Under the pieces are notes generated by a model, which was given only the letters and a program-made list of their open reading frames with translations, had not been told where the DNA came from and ran no database searches. A stretch of DNA of 64,000 nucleotides from Pseudotabrizicola alkalilacus (GTDB lineage Bacteria > Pseudomonadota > Alphaproteobacteria > Rhodobacterales > Rhodobacteraceae): contig NZ_QWEY01000007.1 of NCBI RefSeq assembly GCF_003443995.1, positions 62,001-126,000 on the forward strand. Reading direction: 5' to 3'. This document shows positions 55,415 through 63,761 of the stretch, piece by piece; the first letter of the stretch is position 1; each line of letters opens with the position of its first letter. Position numbers and translations under genes: made by a program.

Positions 55415-55430
55415 CCGGCAAGCAGCGGGG

Positions 55431-56447
55431 TCACGCCCCGCTGACCCCCGCCTCGGCAAAGGTGGCCATGCCGGAATGGCAGGCCACCGCCCCCTGAACC
55501 ACACCCAGCGCCAGCGCTGCACCCGATCCTTCGCCCAGACGCAGGCCAAGGTTCAACAGCGGCTGTTTGCCCAGAGCGTCAAGCAAACGACCATGGCCCG
55601 CTTCGGCGCTGATATGACCGGCGAGGCAATGGTCCAGAGCACCGGGTTGCGCCCGCTCCAGCACCAGTGCGGCCGCACAACAGATGAATCCGTCCAGCAC
55701 CACAGCAATCCGTTCGCTCCGCGCGCGGGCGATGGCCCCTGCCATGGCTGCAATCTCGCGCCCGCCAAGGCAGCGCAGCACCTGCAGCGGATCTGACAGC
55801 GCGGCGGCATGGGTGGCAAGGCCGGTCCGCACCGCCTCGGCCTTGCGGGCCAGACCGTGGTCATCCACGCCGGTGCCCCGCCCCACCCAATCCTCGGGCG
55901 CGCCGCCCAGCAGAGCGGCGGCGATGGCGGCGGCAGAGGTGGTGTTGCCGATGCCCATCTCGCCGGTCACCAGCAGGTGGGCTTTCGGATCAACCGCATT
56001 CCAGCCCGTGGTCAGAGCGGCGATAACCTCGGCCTCGGTCATCGCCGGGCTTGCGGTGAAATCGGCAGTGGGCCGATCAAGATCGAGCGCGTGAACGGTC
56101 ATCGACGCGCCGTAAGCGCGGCACAACTGGTTGATCGCTGCGCCGCCGTGGCGGAAGTTGGCGACCATCTGCACCGTCACCTCGGGCGGAAAGGCGGAGA
56201 CCCCGCGCGCGGCAATACCGTGGTTTCCGGCAAAGATCACCACTTGTGGCGCACTGGCTTGCGGCCGCTCCCTGCTCTGCCAGCCCGCCAGCCATATCGC
56301 CAGATCCTCCAGCCGGCCCAGAGAGCCAGGCGGCTTGGTCAACTGCCCGTTGCGCGCCGCAGCGGCGGCCCCTGCGGTGGCGTCGGGCGCGGGTTGCGCG
56401 GCAAGAACGGCGCGAAAGCTGTCGAGCGTGGGAAACGGCGCGGTCAT
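55431..56447 (-). CDS. cobT: Nicotinate-nucleotide--dimethylbenzimidazole phosphoribosyltransferase
   Basis: CobT activates the lower-ligand base of cobalamin as alpha-ribazole phosphate. The 338-residue product has the expected [20 protein letters not shown] (about 38-57), [45 protein letters not shown] and near the C-terminus [20 protein letters not shown], with the catalytic glutamate in GEGSGAAL. It is divergent from cobS over 78 bp and they probably share a promoter region; I see no cobalamin riboswitch there. Confidence 0.96.
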   Translation of the reverse strand: MTAPFPTLDSFRAVLAAQPAPDATAGAAAAARNGQLTKPPGSLGRLEDLAIWLAGWQSRERPQASAPQVVIFAGNHGIAARGVSAFPPEVTVQMVANFRHGGAAINQLCRAYGASMTVHALDLDRPTADFTASPAMTEAEVIAALTTGWNAVDPKAHLLVTGEMGIGNTTSAAAIAAALLGGAPEDWVGRGTGVDDHGLARKAEAVRTGLATHAAALSDPLQVLRCLGGREIAAMAGAIARARSERIAVVLDGFICCAAALVLERAQPGALDHCLAGHISAEAGHGRLLDALGKQPLLNLGLRLGEGSGAALALGVVQGAVACHSGMATFAEAGVSGA

Positions 56448-56525
56448 GTCAGGTTCCTGCGTTGCAAGGTGTTGGGGCCTTGGCTACAGACTGGGCGCAG
56501 GAGTTTCCAGCCGGGAAGGGACGCG

Positions 56526-57281
56526 ATGACCATTAAACGCGACAGGCCGGTGTGGATTCTGGCCGATCTGGCCTCGGCCTTTGGCCTGCTGAGCCGCTTG
56601 CCGTTTCCCCAGACCCGACACCACCGGCCGCAGTCGTGCTGGGTCTGGCCCTTGGTGGGGTTGGTGATTGGCGGACTGGCGACGGGCGTAGGCTGGGCGG
56701 CGATGGCGGCGGGCCTGCCGGTCGGGCTGGCGGCGGCGCTGGTGCTGGCGGTGGGGGCCATGGCCACGGGCGCATTGCATGAGGACGGGCTGGCCGACAC
56801 TGCCGACGGGCTGTTCGGCGGCTGGACCCGCGAGCGGCGGCTGGAGATCATGAAAGACAGCCATATCGGCAGCTATGGCACCTTGGCGCTGCTGCTGGTG
56901 ACGTTGGCGGCGTGGTCCGCGCTTGGGGTGCTGCTGAGTATCGGGGCCCATGCTGCGATTGTAGCGGCGGCGGCGTTGTCACGCGCGCCGATGGCGCTGA
57001 TCATGGCGCTGTTGCCCCAAGCGCGGAACGGCGGGCTGTCGCATTCGCTCGGGCAGCCGCCGGTCATGGTGGCGCTGGTGGCGGCGGCTCTGGCCTTGCT
57101 GATCGCGGCACCGCTCGGACTGGTGGGCGCTGCGATGGCCGTGGCGGCGGCGGCGGCGGGGCTGGCGGTGGCGCTGCTGGCGCGGGCGCGGATCGGTGGA
57201 CAGACCGGGGATATTCTGGGGGCCAGCCAGCAGATGGCGTGGCTGGCGGCGCTGTCAGCGGCGGCGGCGATGCTGGAATGA
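56526..57281 (+). CDS. cobS: Adenosylcobinamide-GDP ribazoletransferase
   Basis: CobS (CobV) joins adenosylcobinamide-GDP to alpha-ribazole in the inner membrane, the last steps of B12 assembly. The 251-residue product has multiple hydrophobic segments and the family motifs LLSRLPFP, the acidic GALHEDGLADTADGLFGGWTRERRLEIMKDSHIGSYG and GGQTGDILGASQQM. The start at 56526 follows GGAAGGG; the longer upstream frame lies over cobT antisense. It ends at a strong bidirectional terminator. Confidence 0.95.
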   Translation: MTIKRDRPVWILADLASAFGLLSRLPFPQTRHHRPQSCWVWPLVGLVIGGLATGVGWAAMAAGLPVGLAAALVLAVGAMATGALHEDGLADTADGLFGGWTRERRLEIMKDSHIGSYGTLALLLVTLAAWSALGVLLSIGAHAAIVAAAALSRAPMALIMALLPQARNGGLSHSLGQPPVMVALVAAALALLIAAPLGLVGAAMAVAAAAAGLAVALLARARIGGQTGDILGASQQMAWLAALSAAAAMLE

Positions 57282-57282
57282 A

Positions 57283-57311
57283 AAACGGCGGCCCATGGGG
57301 CCGCCGTTTTC
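57283..57311. terminator. Bidirectional terminator between cobS and carD
   Basis: AAAACGGCGGCCC (57283-57295) pairs perfectly with GGGCCGCCGTTTT (57299-57311) around ATG. It serves the convergent cobS and carD genes. Confidence 0.9.
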
Positions 57312-57329
57312 TGTCAGAACAGACGTGGA

Positions 57330-57839
57330 TCAGGCGGCACGGCTGACCAGAACATCATCGACGGTCTTGGCGGCGGAGCCGGCATCGACACCGGACACGG
57401 CGGCGACTTCGCGGGTCAGACGCTCCAGCGCGGCCTCATACAGCTGACGCTCGGAATAGGATTGTTCGCGCTGGTCATCGCTGCGGTGCAGGTCGCGCAC
57501 CACTTCGGCAATGGCCATCAGATCACCGGAGTTGATCTTTTGCTCATATTCCTGTGCACGGCGCGACCACATCGCCCGCTTGACCTTGGCCTTGCCCTTC
57601 AGCGTGTCCAGCGCCTTGGACACCACATCGGGGGCGGACAGCGCGCGCATGCCGATTTCGGTGGCCTTGTGGGTGGGAACCCGCAGCGTCATCTTGTCTT
57701 TTTCGAAGGTGATGACGAACAGCTCCAGCTTGAATCCGGCGATTTCCTGCTCTTCAATGGACATGATCTTGCCCACGCCATGAGCGGGATATACAACGAA
57801 TTCATTCGGGCGGAACTCGGGTCTTTTGGACTTGGTCAT
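57330..57839 (-). CDS. carD: CarD family transcription regulator
   Basis: CarD binds RNA polymerase beta and stabilises open complexes at weak promoters, common in alphaproteobacteria. The 169-residue product begins with the RNAP-interacting Tudor-like domain (about 10-65: FVVYPAHGVGKIMSIEEQEI... FEKDKMTLRVPTHKATEIGMR), followed by a helical DNA-binding domain with MWSRRAQEYEQKINSGDLMAIAEVVRDLHR and SYSERQLYEAALERL. It lies in the conserved block carD-fdxA-S4-helicase (reading leftwards from 61781). Confidence 0.95.
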   Translation of the reverse strand: MTKSKRPEFRPNEFVVYPAHGVGKIMSIEEQEIAGFKLELFVITFEKDKMTLRVPTHKATEIGMRALSAPDVVSKALDTLKGKAKVKRAMWSRRAQEYEQKINSGDLMAIAEVVRDLHRSDDQREQSYSERQLYEAALERLTREVAAVSGVDAGSAAKTVDDVLVSRAA

Positions 57840-57886
57840 TCAGTCGCTTCCTAATAGCGGAGGCCGTCTGGCGACAAAAGAACCGC

Positions 57887-57906
57887 CCGGACCTGATCAG
57901 GCCCGG
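57887..57906. other. Palindrome in the carD leader
   Basis: CCGG-A-CCTGATCAGG-C-CCGG is a 20-bp near-perfect palindrome about 50 bp upstream of carD. It could be an operator or a leader hairpin; no known regulator is assigned. Confidence 0.4.
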
Positions 57907-58077
57907 CGATGCGATGGCTTTGTCACTAGAATTCCCACCTCAGGCGAGCAGCTCTGAGCGGGGGGTCAGGCGTCCATGATTATTTGTAACGATTGTATAT
58001 CACAAATTTCACCTGATTCCAACTGCCGCAAAACGGCGGCGAGCAGCTAACTTGCACTGAAATCATTGGATTTTCGT

Positions 58078-58102
58078 GAGCCATGCCGATTCGGCATGGC
58101 TC
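58078..58102. terminator. Perfect hairpin 3' of fdxA
   Basis: GAGCCATGCCG (58078-58088) pairs exactly with CGGCATGGCTC (58092-58102). It lies about 30 bp past the fdxA stop but has no T-run on the minus strand, so termination is uncertain. Confidence 0.5.
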
Positions 58103-58130
58103 ATGTGCCGAATCGGGCCGGAATAAGGCG

Positions 58131-58469
58131 TTAACTACCTTCGCCCGGGGCTTCGGAGAAATACTTGTCGCGCTTGCCTTTTTCGCCATCCCGCGCCTCG
58201 GCTTCGGGCAGCGGGTCTTTGCGCACCGTGATCACCGGCCACATTTCCGAATATTTGCGGTTGAACGACACCCATTCATCCATATCCGGCTCGGTATCCG
58301 GGCGGATCGCGTCTGCCGGACATTCTGGTTCGCACACACCGCAGTCGATGCATTCATCGGGATGAATGACCAGCATATTTTCGCCTTCATAGAAGCAGTC
58401 CACCGGACAGACTTCGACGCAGTCGGTGTATTTGCAGGCGATGCAGTTATCAATCACCACATAAGTCAT
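58131..58469 (-). CDS. fdxA: Seven-iron ferredoxin FdxA
   Basis: The 112-residue ferredoxin holds one [3Fe-4S] and one [4Fe-4S] cluster. The first Cys set is [14 protein letters not shown] (about 9-22), the second [12 protein letters not shown] (about 40-51), and the overall sequence matches Azotobacter ferredoxin I-type proteins with the long C-terminal extension ([22 protein letters not shown]). The start at 58469 is used because MTYVVIDNC is the usual N-terminus. It is between the S4 gene and carD. Confidence 0.96.
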   Translation of the reverse strand: MTYVVIDNCIACKYTDCVEVCPVDCFYEGENMLVIHPDECIDCGVCEPECPADAIRPDTEPDMDEWVSFNRKYSEMWPVITVRKDPLPEAEARDGEKGKRDKYFSEAPGEGS

Positions 58470-58520
58470 CGGATCAAGCCCTTGGATTGGTCGGGTCACT
58501 AGCTAGAGCAAGCGCCCGGA

Positions 58521-58841
58521 TCATTCAAGCGCCTCTGGCGCCGCTTGGGGGTCGAGGTCAAGATAAAGCTCTTGCGCCTCGTCGGCGGGGCCACGGCGCA
58601 GGCCAAGCGCCTGCACCTTGATCACCCGGATCTGCTTGCCTTGGGCAAAGGTCAGCACGTCGCCGATGCAGATGCCATGGCCGGGTTTCTTGGTGCGCTG
58701 GCCGTTGACCCGGCAATGGCCACTTTCGACCACATCGGCAGACAGGCCGCGCGATTTGAAAAACCGCGCCTGCCACAGCCATTTGTCCAGCCGCAGGCGC
58801 GGCTGGATACCGGGCGCGGGTTTCGCCCCCGGCCCGGCCAA
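58521..58841 (-). CDS. S4-domain RNA-binding protein, HslR-like
   Basis: The 106-residue product has an S4 RNA-binding domain (about 16-75: RLRLDKWLWQARFFKSRGLSA then GHCRVNGQRTKKPGHGICIGD). HslR/Hsp15-like proteins bind the 50S subunit with stalled peptidyl-tRNA in recycling. It begins 3 bp after the stop codon of the large helicase gene, so the two are probably translated together, and a link of both to RNA or ribosome metabolism is likely. Confidence 0.9.
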   Translation of the reverse strand: MAGPGAKPAPGIQPRLRLDKWLWQARFFKSRGLSADVVESGHCRVNGQRTKKPGHGICIGDVLTFAQGKQIRVIKVQALGLRRGPADEAQELYLDLDPQAAPEALE

Positions 58842-58844
58842 GCC

Positions 58845-61781
58845 TCAGACCTTGCCCTTCAGCGCCAGCAGCGCGGCAAAGGGGTTGTCAGGGTCGATCG
58901 GTTTGTCGGCACGCTGCGGGCGGGCCTCGAACTGGCGCGGCTTGTTGTTGTCGTTGCGGTCGGGGCGGTCGCCCTTGCCCTTGCCACGGTCGCCTTTGCC
59001 ATAGGGCTTGCCGTCGCCCTGCGGACGCGGCCCACGGTCGCCCTGCGGTTTGTCGCCACGCGGGCGGTCGGTTTTCGGGCGGTCGCTTTTGGGACGATCC
59101 CCCTGCGGACGCTCACCTTGTGGCCGATCCCCCTGAGGCTTGTCGCCCTGTGGACGGTCGCCTTGCGGACGCTCGCGCCGCTCGCCTTGCGGGCGGGGGC
59201 CGCGCTCGGGACGGGCGTTGCGGGGCTTGGGGGCCCAGGTGAAGGTGTAGAACGACTCCATCTCGGGCGCGGCAGGTTCTGCGGCGGGCTCTTCGGGCAC
59301 GGGCGCGAGGACCGACACCTCTTCGGGAATCGGGTTTTGCGGCGCGTCAGGGTCAACCGGCGGCAGCACCACGACGGGTTCAGCCGCCTTGACCTTGGCC
59401 CGTTCGGCCTTTTCGCCCTTGTAGCCCAGACCGGCCATCAGATCGGCGAACTGGTCCAGCGTCATGCCGGTGATCGACAGCATGTCCGGCGTCGCCTCAA
59501 ACCCGGCGCGGCTGTCTTTCTGGCGCAGGATATCGGCCAGACGTTCCAGCATGTCGATGCGGATCGCGCGGTTGCCTGCCGGGTGATAGCCCGCCAGCGT
59601 GTAATGCGATTTCGGCACCTCGGCCATGTTCGGAATGGTGACCAGCCCCGGCGGCGGGCTTTCGGGGAACTCGTCCAGCCCGTTCCACAGCGACCACAGC
59701 ACCAGCCGCAGCCGCGTGGGCGCGGGTTTCAGCAACAGCGGCAGGAAGATGGTGAACTGGCCAAAGCGCACGCCATGCTTGCGCAGGGCGCCGCGCGATT
59801 CCTGATCCAGTTCCTTGACATCATTGGCCACCACGTCGCGCGGCAGCACGCCCAGACCCTCGACCAGACGGAAGGCGAAACCGCGCGCAAGGCCGGTCAG
59901 CGTCTCGTCCCGGCTCATCGCGGCCAGCGGCTCGAACTGGGCCGCGACCTTGCGGTCGATAAAGTGCTGCAGACGGCGGCGCACCTTTTCGGCAACCTCG
60001 AAGCCGGCTTCGTCATCGACGAAGGCCTCGACCGCCGGGCGCAGCGCCTCGGCCCCCTTGACCAGTTTCCCGACCGCAGTGGTGCCCCACATCAGGCCCC
60101 CCTGTTCGGTGAAATCCATCTCGGTGTCGGGCGCGTTGTAAAAACGGTCCGCCCGCAGGTGGAATTCGGGCTTGAGCGCCTGAACGGCGGCCTGCGCCAT
60201 CACCTTTGCCTCATCGGGCGACGTGCTGGCATCCTGCCGGAACCGGAATCCCTCCAGCTTGCCGACAAATTCGCCCTCTACCGTCACTTCGCCTTTGTCA
60301 TTCACCTCGGCCACGAGGGTCTCCTTCTGTTTCAACCGGCGAAGCAGCACACTTGTCCGCCGGTCTACAAATCTCTGCGTCAGTCGTGCGTGTAACGCAT
60401 CTGACAGGCGGTCTTCTACAGCGCGCGTCTCGTCGCGCCAATGGCTTTCGTCATCAACCCAGCCTTTGCGCTGCGCAATATAGGTCCAGGTGCGAATATA
60501 CGCCAACCGTTTGGAAATGGCATCAATATCGCCATCGGTTCGGTCGATGCGGGCAACGGCCTTACCGATCCAGTCCGAAGGCACCCTGCCCCCGCCCAGA
60601 CCCCGGCCACAGAGGTATTCGAATATCCGCGCCAGCAGGCCCGCATGGTCGCTGTCTGATGAGCCACGGAAGTCGGGGATGCGGCAGACATCCCACAGCA
60701 ATTGCACGCGTTTCGGGCTTGTCAGCCGGTCGCGCACCTCGGCCATGTCGACCAGCGCCTTGAGCGCCAGCACGTCATCGGCGTCGCGCGCGCGGGTAAG
60801 CCATTCGTTCGAAGTGTGCTCTTCCAGACTGCGGATCAGGCGGTCGGCATTGGCGAAATCCAGCTGATGATTGCGCCACATCAGCTTGCGCACCGGGGCG
60901 AACTGGTGGTTTTCGATGGCCTCGATAACGTCTTCATCAATCGGCCGCGCGTCGCCGGTCACGCCAAAGGTGCCGTTTTCGGTGTGCCGCCCGGCCCGGC
61001 CCGCGATCTGCGCCAGCTCTTGCGGGTACAGCCCGCGCATCCGGTGGCCGTCAAACTTGGCGGTGGCGGAAAACGCGATGTGCTTGATGTCGAGGTTCAG
61101 GCCCATGCCGATGGCATCGGTGGCCACCAGATAATCGACATCGCCATTCTGATACAGCGCCACCTGCGCATTGCGGGTGCGCGGGGAAAGCGCCCCCATG
61201 ACGACCGCGCAGCCACCCTTTTGACGGCGGATCAACTCGGCAATCGCATAGACATTTTCAACCGAAAAGCCGACGATGGCGCTGCGCGGGGGCATCCGGC
61301 TTATCTTTTTCGAACCTGTATAGGTCAACTGGCTGAAGCGTTCGCGTTTGAGAAAGGTCACGCCCTGCACCAGCCCGGCAATCGCAGGGCGCATGGTTTC
61401 GGCCCCCAGAAACAGGGTTTCATGCAACCCGCGCGCGCGCAGCAGCCGGTCGGTAAAGACATGGCCCCGGTCCGGGTCGGCGCAAAGCTGGATCTCGTCA
61501 ATCGCGACAAAATCCGCGCCGATCTCCAGCGGCATCGCCTCGACCGTACAGACCCAGTACTGGGTGCGGTCGGGTACGATACGCTCCTCACCCGTCACCA
61601 GCGCCACCACCGAGGGGCCGCGCAGGGTGACGATGCGGTCATAGACCTCGCGCGCCAGCAAGCGCAGAGGCAGGCCGATGACCCCGGTGCGGTGGCCCAG
61701 CATCCGGTCGATGGCATAATGGGTCTTGCCGGTGTTGGTCGGCCCCAGGACCGCCGTGACCCGGCCCGTGGTCGCGCTCAT
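58845..61781 (-). CDS. SUV3-like DExH RNA helicase with low-complexity tail
   Basis: The 978-residue product is a superfamily 2 helicase of the SUV3/'helicase-related' type, the bacterial kin of mitochondrial RNA helicase Suv3. Helicase motifs are VTAVLGPTNTGKTHYAIDRM (Walker A about 13-20), DFVAIDEIQLCADPDRGHVFTDRLL (motif II DEIQ), and motif VI IAGRAGRHTENGTFGVTGD. After the core and a C-terminal accessory domain, residues about 855-930 form RPQGD-type repeats rich in Arg, Gly, Asp and Gln, then a basic tail ending NPFAALLALKGKV. Such tails often bind RNA. The gene is directly coupled to an S4-domain gene. Confidence 0.88.
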   Translation of the reverse strand: MSATTGRVTAVLGPTNTGKTHYAIDRMLGHRTGVIGLPLRLLAREVYDRIVTLRGPSVVALVTGEERIVPDRTQYWVCTVEAMPLEIGADFVAIDEIQLCADPDRGHVFTDRLLRARGLHETLFLGAETMRPAIAGLVQGVTFLKRERFSQLTYTGSKKISRMPPRSAIVGFSVENVYAIAELIRRQKGGCAVVMGALSPRTRNAQVALYQNGDVDYLVATDAIGMGLNLDIKHIAFSATAKFDGHRMRGLYPQELAQIAGRAGRHTENGTFGVTGDARPIDEDVIEAIENHQFAPVRKLMWRNHQLDFANADRLIRSLEEHTSNEWLTRARDADDVLALKALVDMAEVRDRLTSPKRVQLLWDVCRIPDFRGSSDSDHAGLLARIFEYLCGRGLGGGRVPSDWIGKAVARIDRTDGDIDAISKRLAYIRTWTYIAQRKGWVDDESHWRDETRAVEDRLSDALHARLTQRFVDRRTSVLLRRLKQKETLVAEVNDKGEVTVEGEFVGKLEGFRFRQDASTSPDEAKVMAQAAVQALKPEFHLRADRFYNAPDTEMDFTEQGGLMWGTTAVGKLVKGAEALRPAVEAFVDDEAGFEVAEKVRRRLQHFIDRKVAAQFEPLAAMSRDETLTGLARGFAFRLVEGLGVLPRDVVANDVKELDQESRGALRKHGVRFGQFTIFLPLLLKPAPTRLRLVLWSLWNGLDEFPESPPPGLVTIPNMAEVPKSHYTLAGYHPAGNRAIRIDMLERLADILRQKDSRAGFEATPDMLSITGMTLDQFADLMAGLGYKGEKAERAKVKAAEPVVVLPPVDPDAPQNPIPEEVSVLAPVPEEPAAEPAAPEMESFYTFTWAPKPRNARPERGPRPQGERRERPQGDRPQGDKPQGDRPQGERPQGDRPKSDRPKTDRPRGDKPQGDRGPRPQGDGKPYGKGDRGKGKGDRPDRNDNNKPRQFEARPQRADKPIDPDNPFAALLALKGKV
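59015..59215 (-). repeat. Short tandem repeats coding the RPQGD helicase tail
   Basis: Units of about 15 bp encode RPQGD, KPQGD, RPQGE, RPKSD and RPKTD in series. Unit number could vary between strains. Confidence 0.7.
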
Positions 61782-61802
61782 GCTGTGCCCTAACCCCTGC
61801 CC

Positions 61803-62360
61803 TTAAAGATCGGTGCCCGCGACTTTTGCCTCAAGCCGCTTGGCGCTGTCTGATACGCCGCGCAGGTTGGGATGTATAGCCAGCGCGGCGCGGTACACCT
61901 CCAGCGCCTGTTGCGGATTGTCCAGCTCTTCGTAAATCGCGCCCAGACCCGCCAGCGCGCCAAAGTGGCGCGGGTTGAGGGTCAGCGCGCGGGCGATGTC
62001 CGACACCGAAGGGCCAAGCTGGCGCGCCTGATAATAGGCGGTGGCGCGGGCATTCCAGCCTTCGGCAAACTCGGGGGCATGGTCGGTCAGCGCGGTCAGG
62101 TGATCAATCGCCTCTGCCGTGTTGCCTGCGGCCATGGCATCGCGGCCGCGCTGCAACAACAGGTCCATCGCGGCAGAGCCGCTTTTGGACCATTCGTTCC
62201 AGATCTCCCGCTCCAGCCGGGCGGCGGCGCGGTCATCGGCCGTTTTCAGCCGGTCAAACAGCCCGTCAAGCGGTTCCTCTGCCCAGACAGGCACCGCCAG
62301 CAGAAAAACTGCTGAAACTGCCGCAACGATAGGATTGAGAAACCGATGATGAACTTTCAT
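61803..62360 (-). CDS. Secreted tetratricopeptide-repeat protein
   Basis: The start at 62360 gives 185 residues with a signal peptide (about 1-27, FLNPIVAAVSAVFLLAVPVWA). Three to four TPR-like helical pairs follow: AMDLLLQRGRDAMAAGNTAEAIDHLTAL, GWNARATAYYQARQLGPSVSDIARALTLNP and FGALAGLGAIYEELDNPQQALEVYRAALAIHP. It is likely a periplasmic adaptor; partners are unknown. It lies 21 bp before the helicase gene and is divergent from the SCP2 gene. Confidence 0.85.
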   Translation of the reverse strand: MKVHHRFLNPIVAAVSAVFLLAVPVWAEEPLDGLFDRLKTADDRAAARLEREIWNEWSKSGSAAMDLLLQRGRDAMAAGNTAEAIDHLTALTDHAPEFAEGWNARATAYYQARQLGPSVSDIARALTLNPRHFGALAGLGAIYEELDNPQQALEVYRAALAIHPNLRGVSDSAKRLEAKVAGTDL

Positions 62361-62429
62361 ATGATGATGGTAGCGCATTGGCGCAGGAACACCATATCCA
62401 AGCCGTCACAAGGCAGAGAGGAATTTTAC

Positions 62430-62717
62430 ATGAGCGCCGTGGTAACTGAGGCCGTCGAAGTGCTGTCGAAAAAGCTGTCGGGCGGTTTTGATGGCGTCGC
62501 CAAATTCGTGATCGAGGGCGAAGGCGCGATCATGCTGGACCCGGAGGGGGTGCGTGCAGGCGACGAACCCGCCGATGTGACGATGACCGCCAGCGCCGAT
62601 GTGTTCAAACGCATTCTGGACGGCGATCTGAACCCGACCATGGCCTTTATGCAGGGCAAGCTGGCGGTCGATGGCAGCATGGGTCTGGCGATGAAGCTGG
62701 GATCGGTTCTGGGGTGA
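62430..62717 (+). CDS. SCP2 sterol-binding domain protein
   Basis: The 95-residue product is a stand-alone SCP2 domain: a helix with VEVLSKKLSGGFDGVAKFVI, strands with GAIMLDPEGVRAGDEPADVTMTA, SADVFKRILDGDLNPTMAFMQGKLAVDGSMGLAMKLGS. Such proteins bind lipids or acyl chains in the cytoplasm. The ATG at 62430 follows GAGAGGA. It overlaps the alpha/beta hydrolase start by 4 bp, so a joint role with lipid substrates is plausible. Confidence 0.9.
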   Translation: MSAVVTEAVEVLSKKLSGGFDGVAKFVIEGEGAIMLDPEGVRAGDEPADVTMTASADVFKRILDGDLNPTMAFMQGKLAVDGSMGLAMKLGSVLG

Positions 62718-63661
62718 GCCAGTCTGCGTTCCCCACCGCGCCGTTTTACGCGGACCTCGCCCTCGGGCCGGAGGGGGGGGAGGCCTTCTGGCTGACCACA
62801 TCAGACGGTCTGCGCATCCGGGCGGGGGTCTGGCCGGTTGGGGAAAAGGGCACGGTGCTGCTGTTCCCCGGCCGCACCGAGTATGTCGAGAAATACGGCC
62901 TCGCCGCCGCCGATCTGCAGGCGCGCGGCTATGCGACGGTGGCGATAGACTGGCGCGGGCAAGGGTTGGCGGACCGGATGTTGCCCGACCGGATGATGGG
63001 CCATGTCACCCGGTTTCAGGAGTATCAGCTGGATGTGCAGGCGGTGCTGGAACTGGCCCGTGGCCTTGGCCTGCCAGAGCCGTATTACCTGCTGTCGCAT
63101 TCGATGGGCGGCGCGATTGCCCTGCGGTCGTTGATGCGCGGTATTCCCGTCAAGGCGGCATCGTTCTCGGCCCCGATGTGGGGGATTGCGATGGCGGCCT
63201 GGATGCGGCCCTTTGCGCAGCCCATTGCGCAGATGTCCGGTTGGTTCGGGCAGGCGCATCGCTTTGCCCCCAGCACCACCGGCAAGAGCTATGTTCTGGA
63301 GGCTGAGTTTGGCGGAAATGTCCTGACCACTGACCCGGAGATGTGGCGCTATATGAAGCGGCAGGTGACAGCGCGCCCGGAATTGGCGCTGGCCGGGCCA
63401 AGCATGGGCTGGCTGCATGCCGCATTGGTGGAATGCCGCGATATGGCCTTGGCCCCTGCCCCGGACATGCCGGCGCTGACCGCGCTTGGCACGTCGGAAA
63501 AGGTGGTGGACACCGGCCCGGTCTATCTGCGCATGGCGGGCTGGCGCAACGGACGGCTGGAGCTGTTTCAGGGCGCAGAGCATGAGGTGCCGATGGAAAC
63601 ACCGGCGCATCGGGGGCGGTTTTACGACCTGACCGCCGCGTTGTTCGATCAGCATCGCTGA
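62714..63661 (+). CDS. Alpha/beta hydrolase (lysophospholipase-like)
   Basis: The start is GTG at 62714 within GTGA, overlapping the SCP2 gene by 4 bp. The 315-residue product is a serine hydrolase of the monoacylglycerol lipase/PldB group: VLLFPGRTEYVEKYG (oxyanion region), VAIDWRGQGLADR, the nucleophile elbow LSHSMGGA (Ser about 131), a lid region rich in Trp/Met, a putative aspartate in the TALGTSEKVVDT segment and the His in GAEHEVPMET. It is likely to cleave lysophospholipids or monoacylglycerols. Confidence 0.9.
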   Translation: MSQSAFPTAPFYADLALGPEGGEAFWLTTSDGLRIRAGVWPVGEKGTVLLFPGRTEYVEKYGLAAADLQARGYATVAIDWRGQGLADRMLPDRMMGHVTRFQEYQLDVQAVLELARGLGLPEPYYLLSHSMGGAIALRSLMRGIPVKAASFSAPMWGIAMAAWMRPFAQPIAQMSGWFGQAHRFAPSTTGKSYVLEAEFGGNVLTTDPEMWRYMKRQVTARPELALAGPSMGWLHAALVECRDMALAPAPDMPALTALGTSEKVVDTGPVYLRMAGWRNGRLELFQGAEHEVPMETPAHRGRFYDLTAALFDQHR

Positions 63662-63710
63662 GGCCGTCAGCACTGCGATCTGATCCCGCGCGTGGCGGCA
63701 CGTTCGGAAT

Positions 63711-63744
63711 GCGCTCCGCGCGGGAGTATTTGGAAAGCAGCAAT
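63711..63744 (+). repeat. Dispersed repeat, copy 10
   Basis: GCGCTCCGCGCGGGAGTATT then TGGAAAGCAGCAAT. It lies between the convergent alpha/beta hydrolase and protease genes with its tail towards the protease 3' end. Confidence 0.75.
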
Positions 63745-63761
63745 GGCCGGGGGAAACTGGG

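Noticed and set aside
56448-56525. Cobalamin riboswitch between cobT and cobS
   Set aside because: The 78-bp divergent spacer is too short and lacks the B12-box.
58545-60395. 616-codon plus-strand open frame
   Set aside because: It lies antisense to the S4 and SUV3-like helicase genes, which have clear family motifs; its translation has no domain-like pattern.
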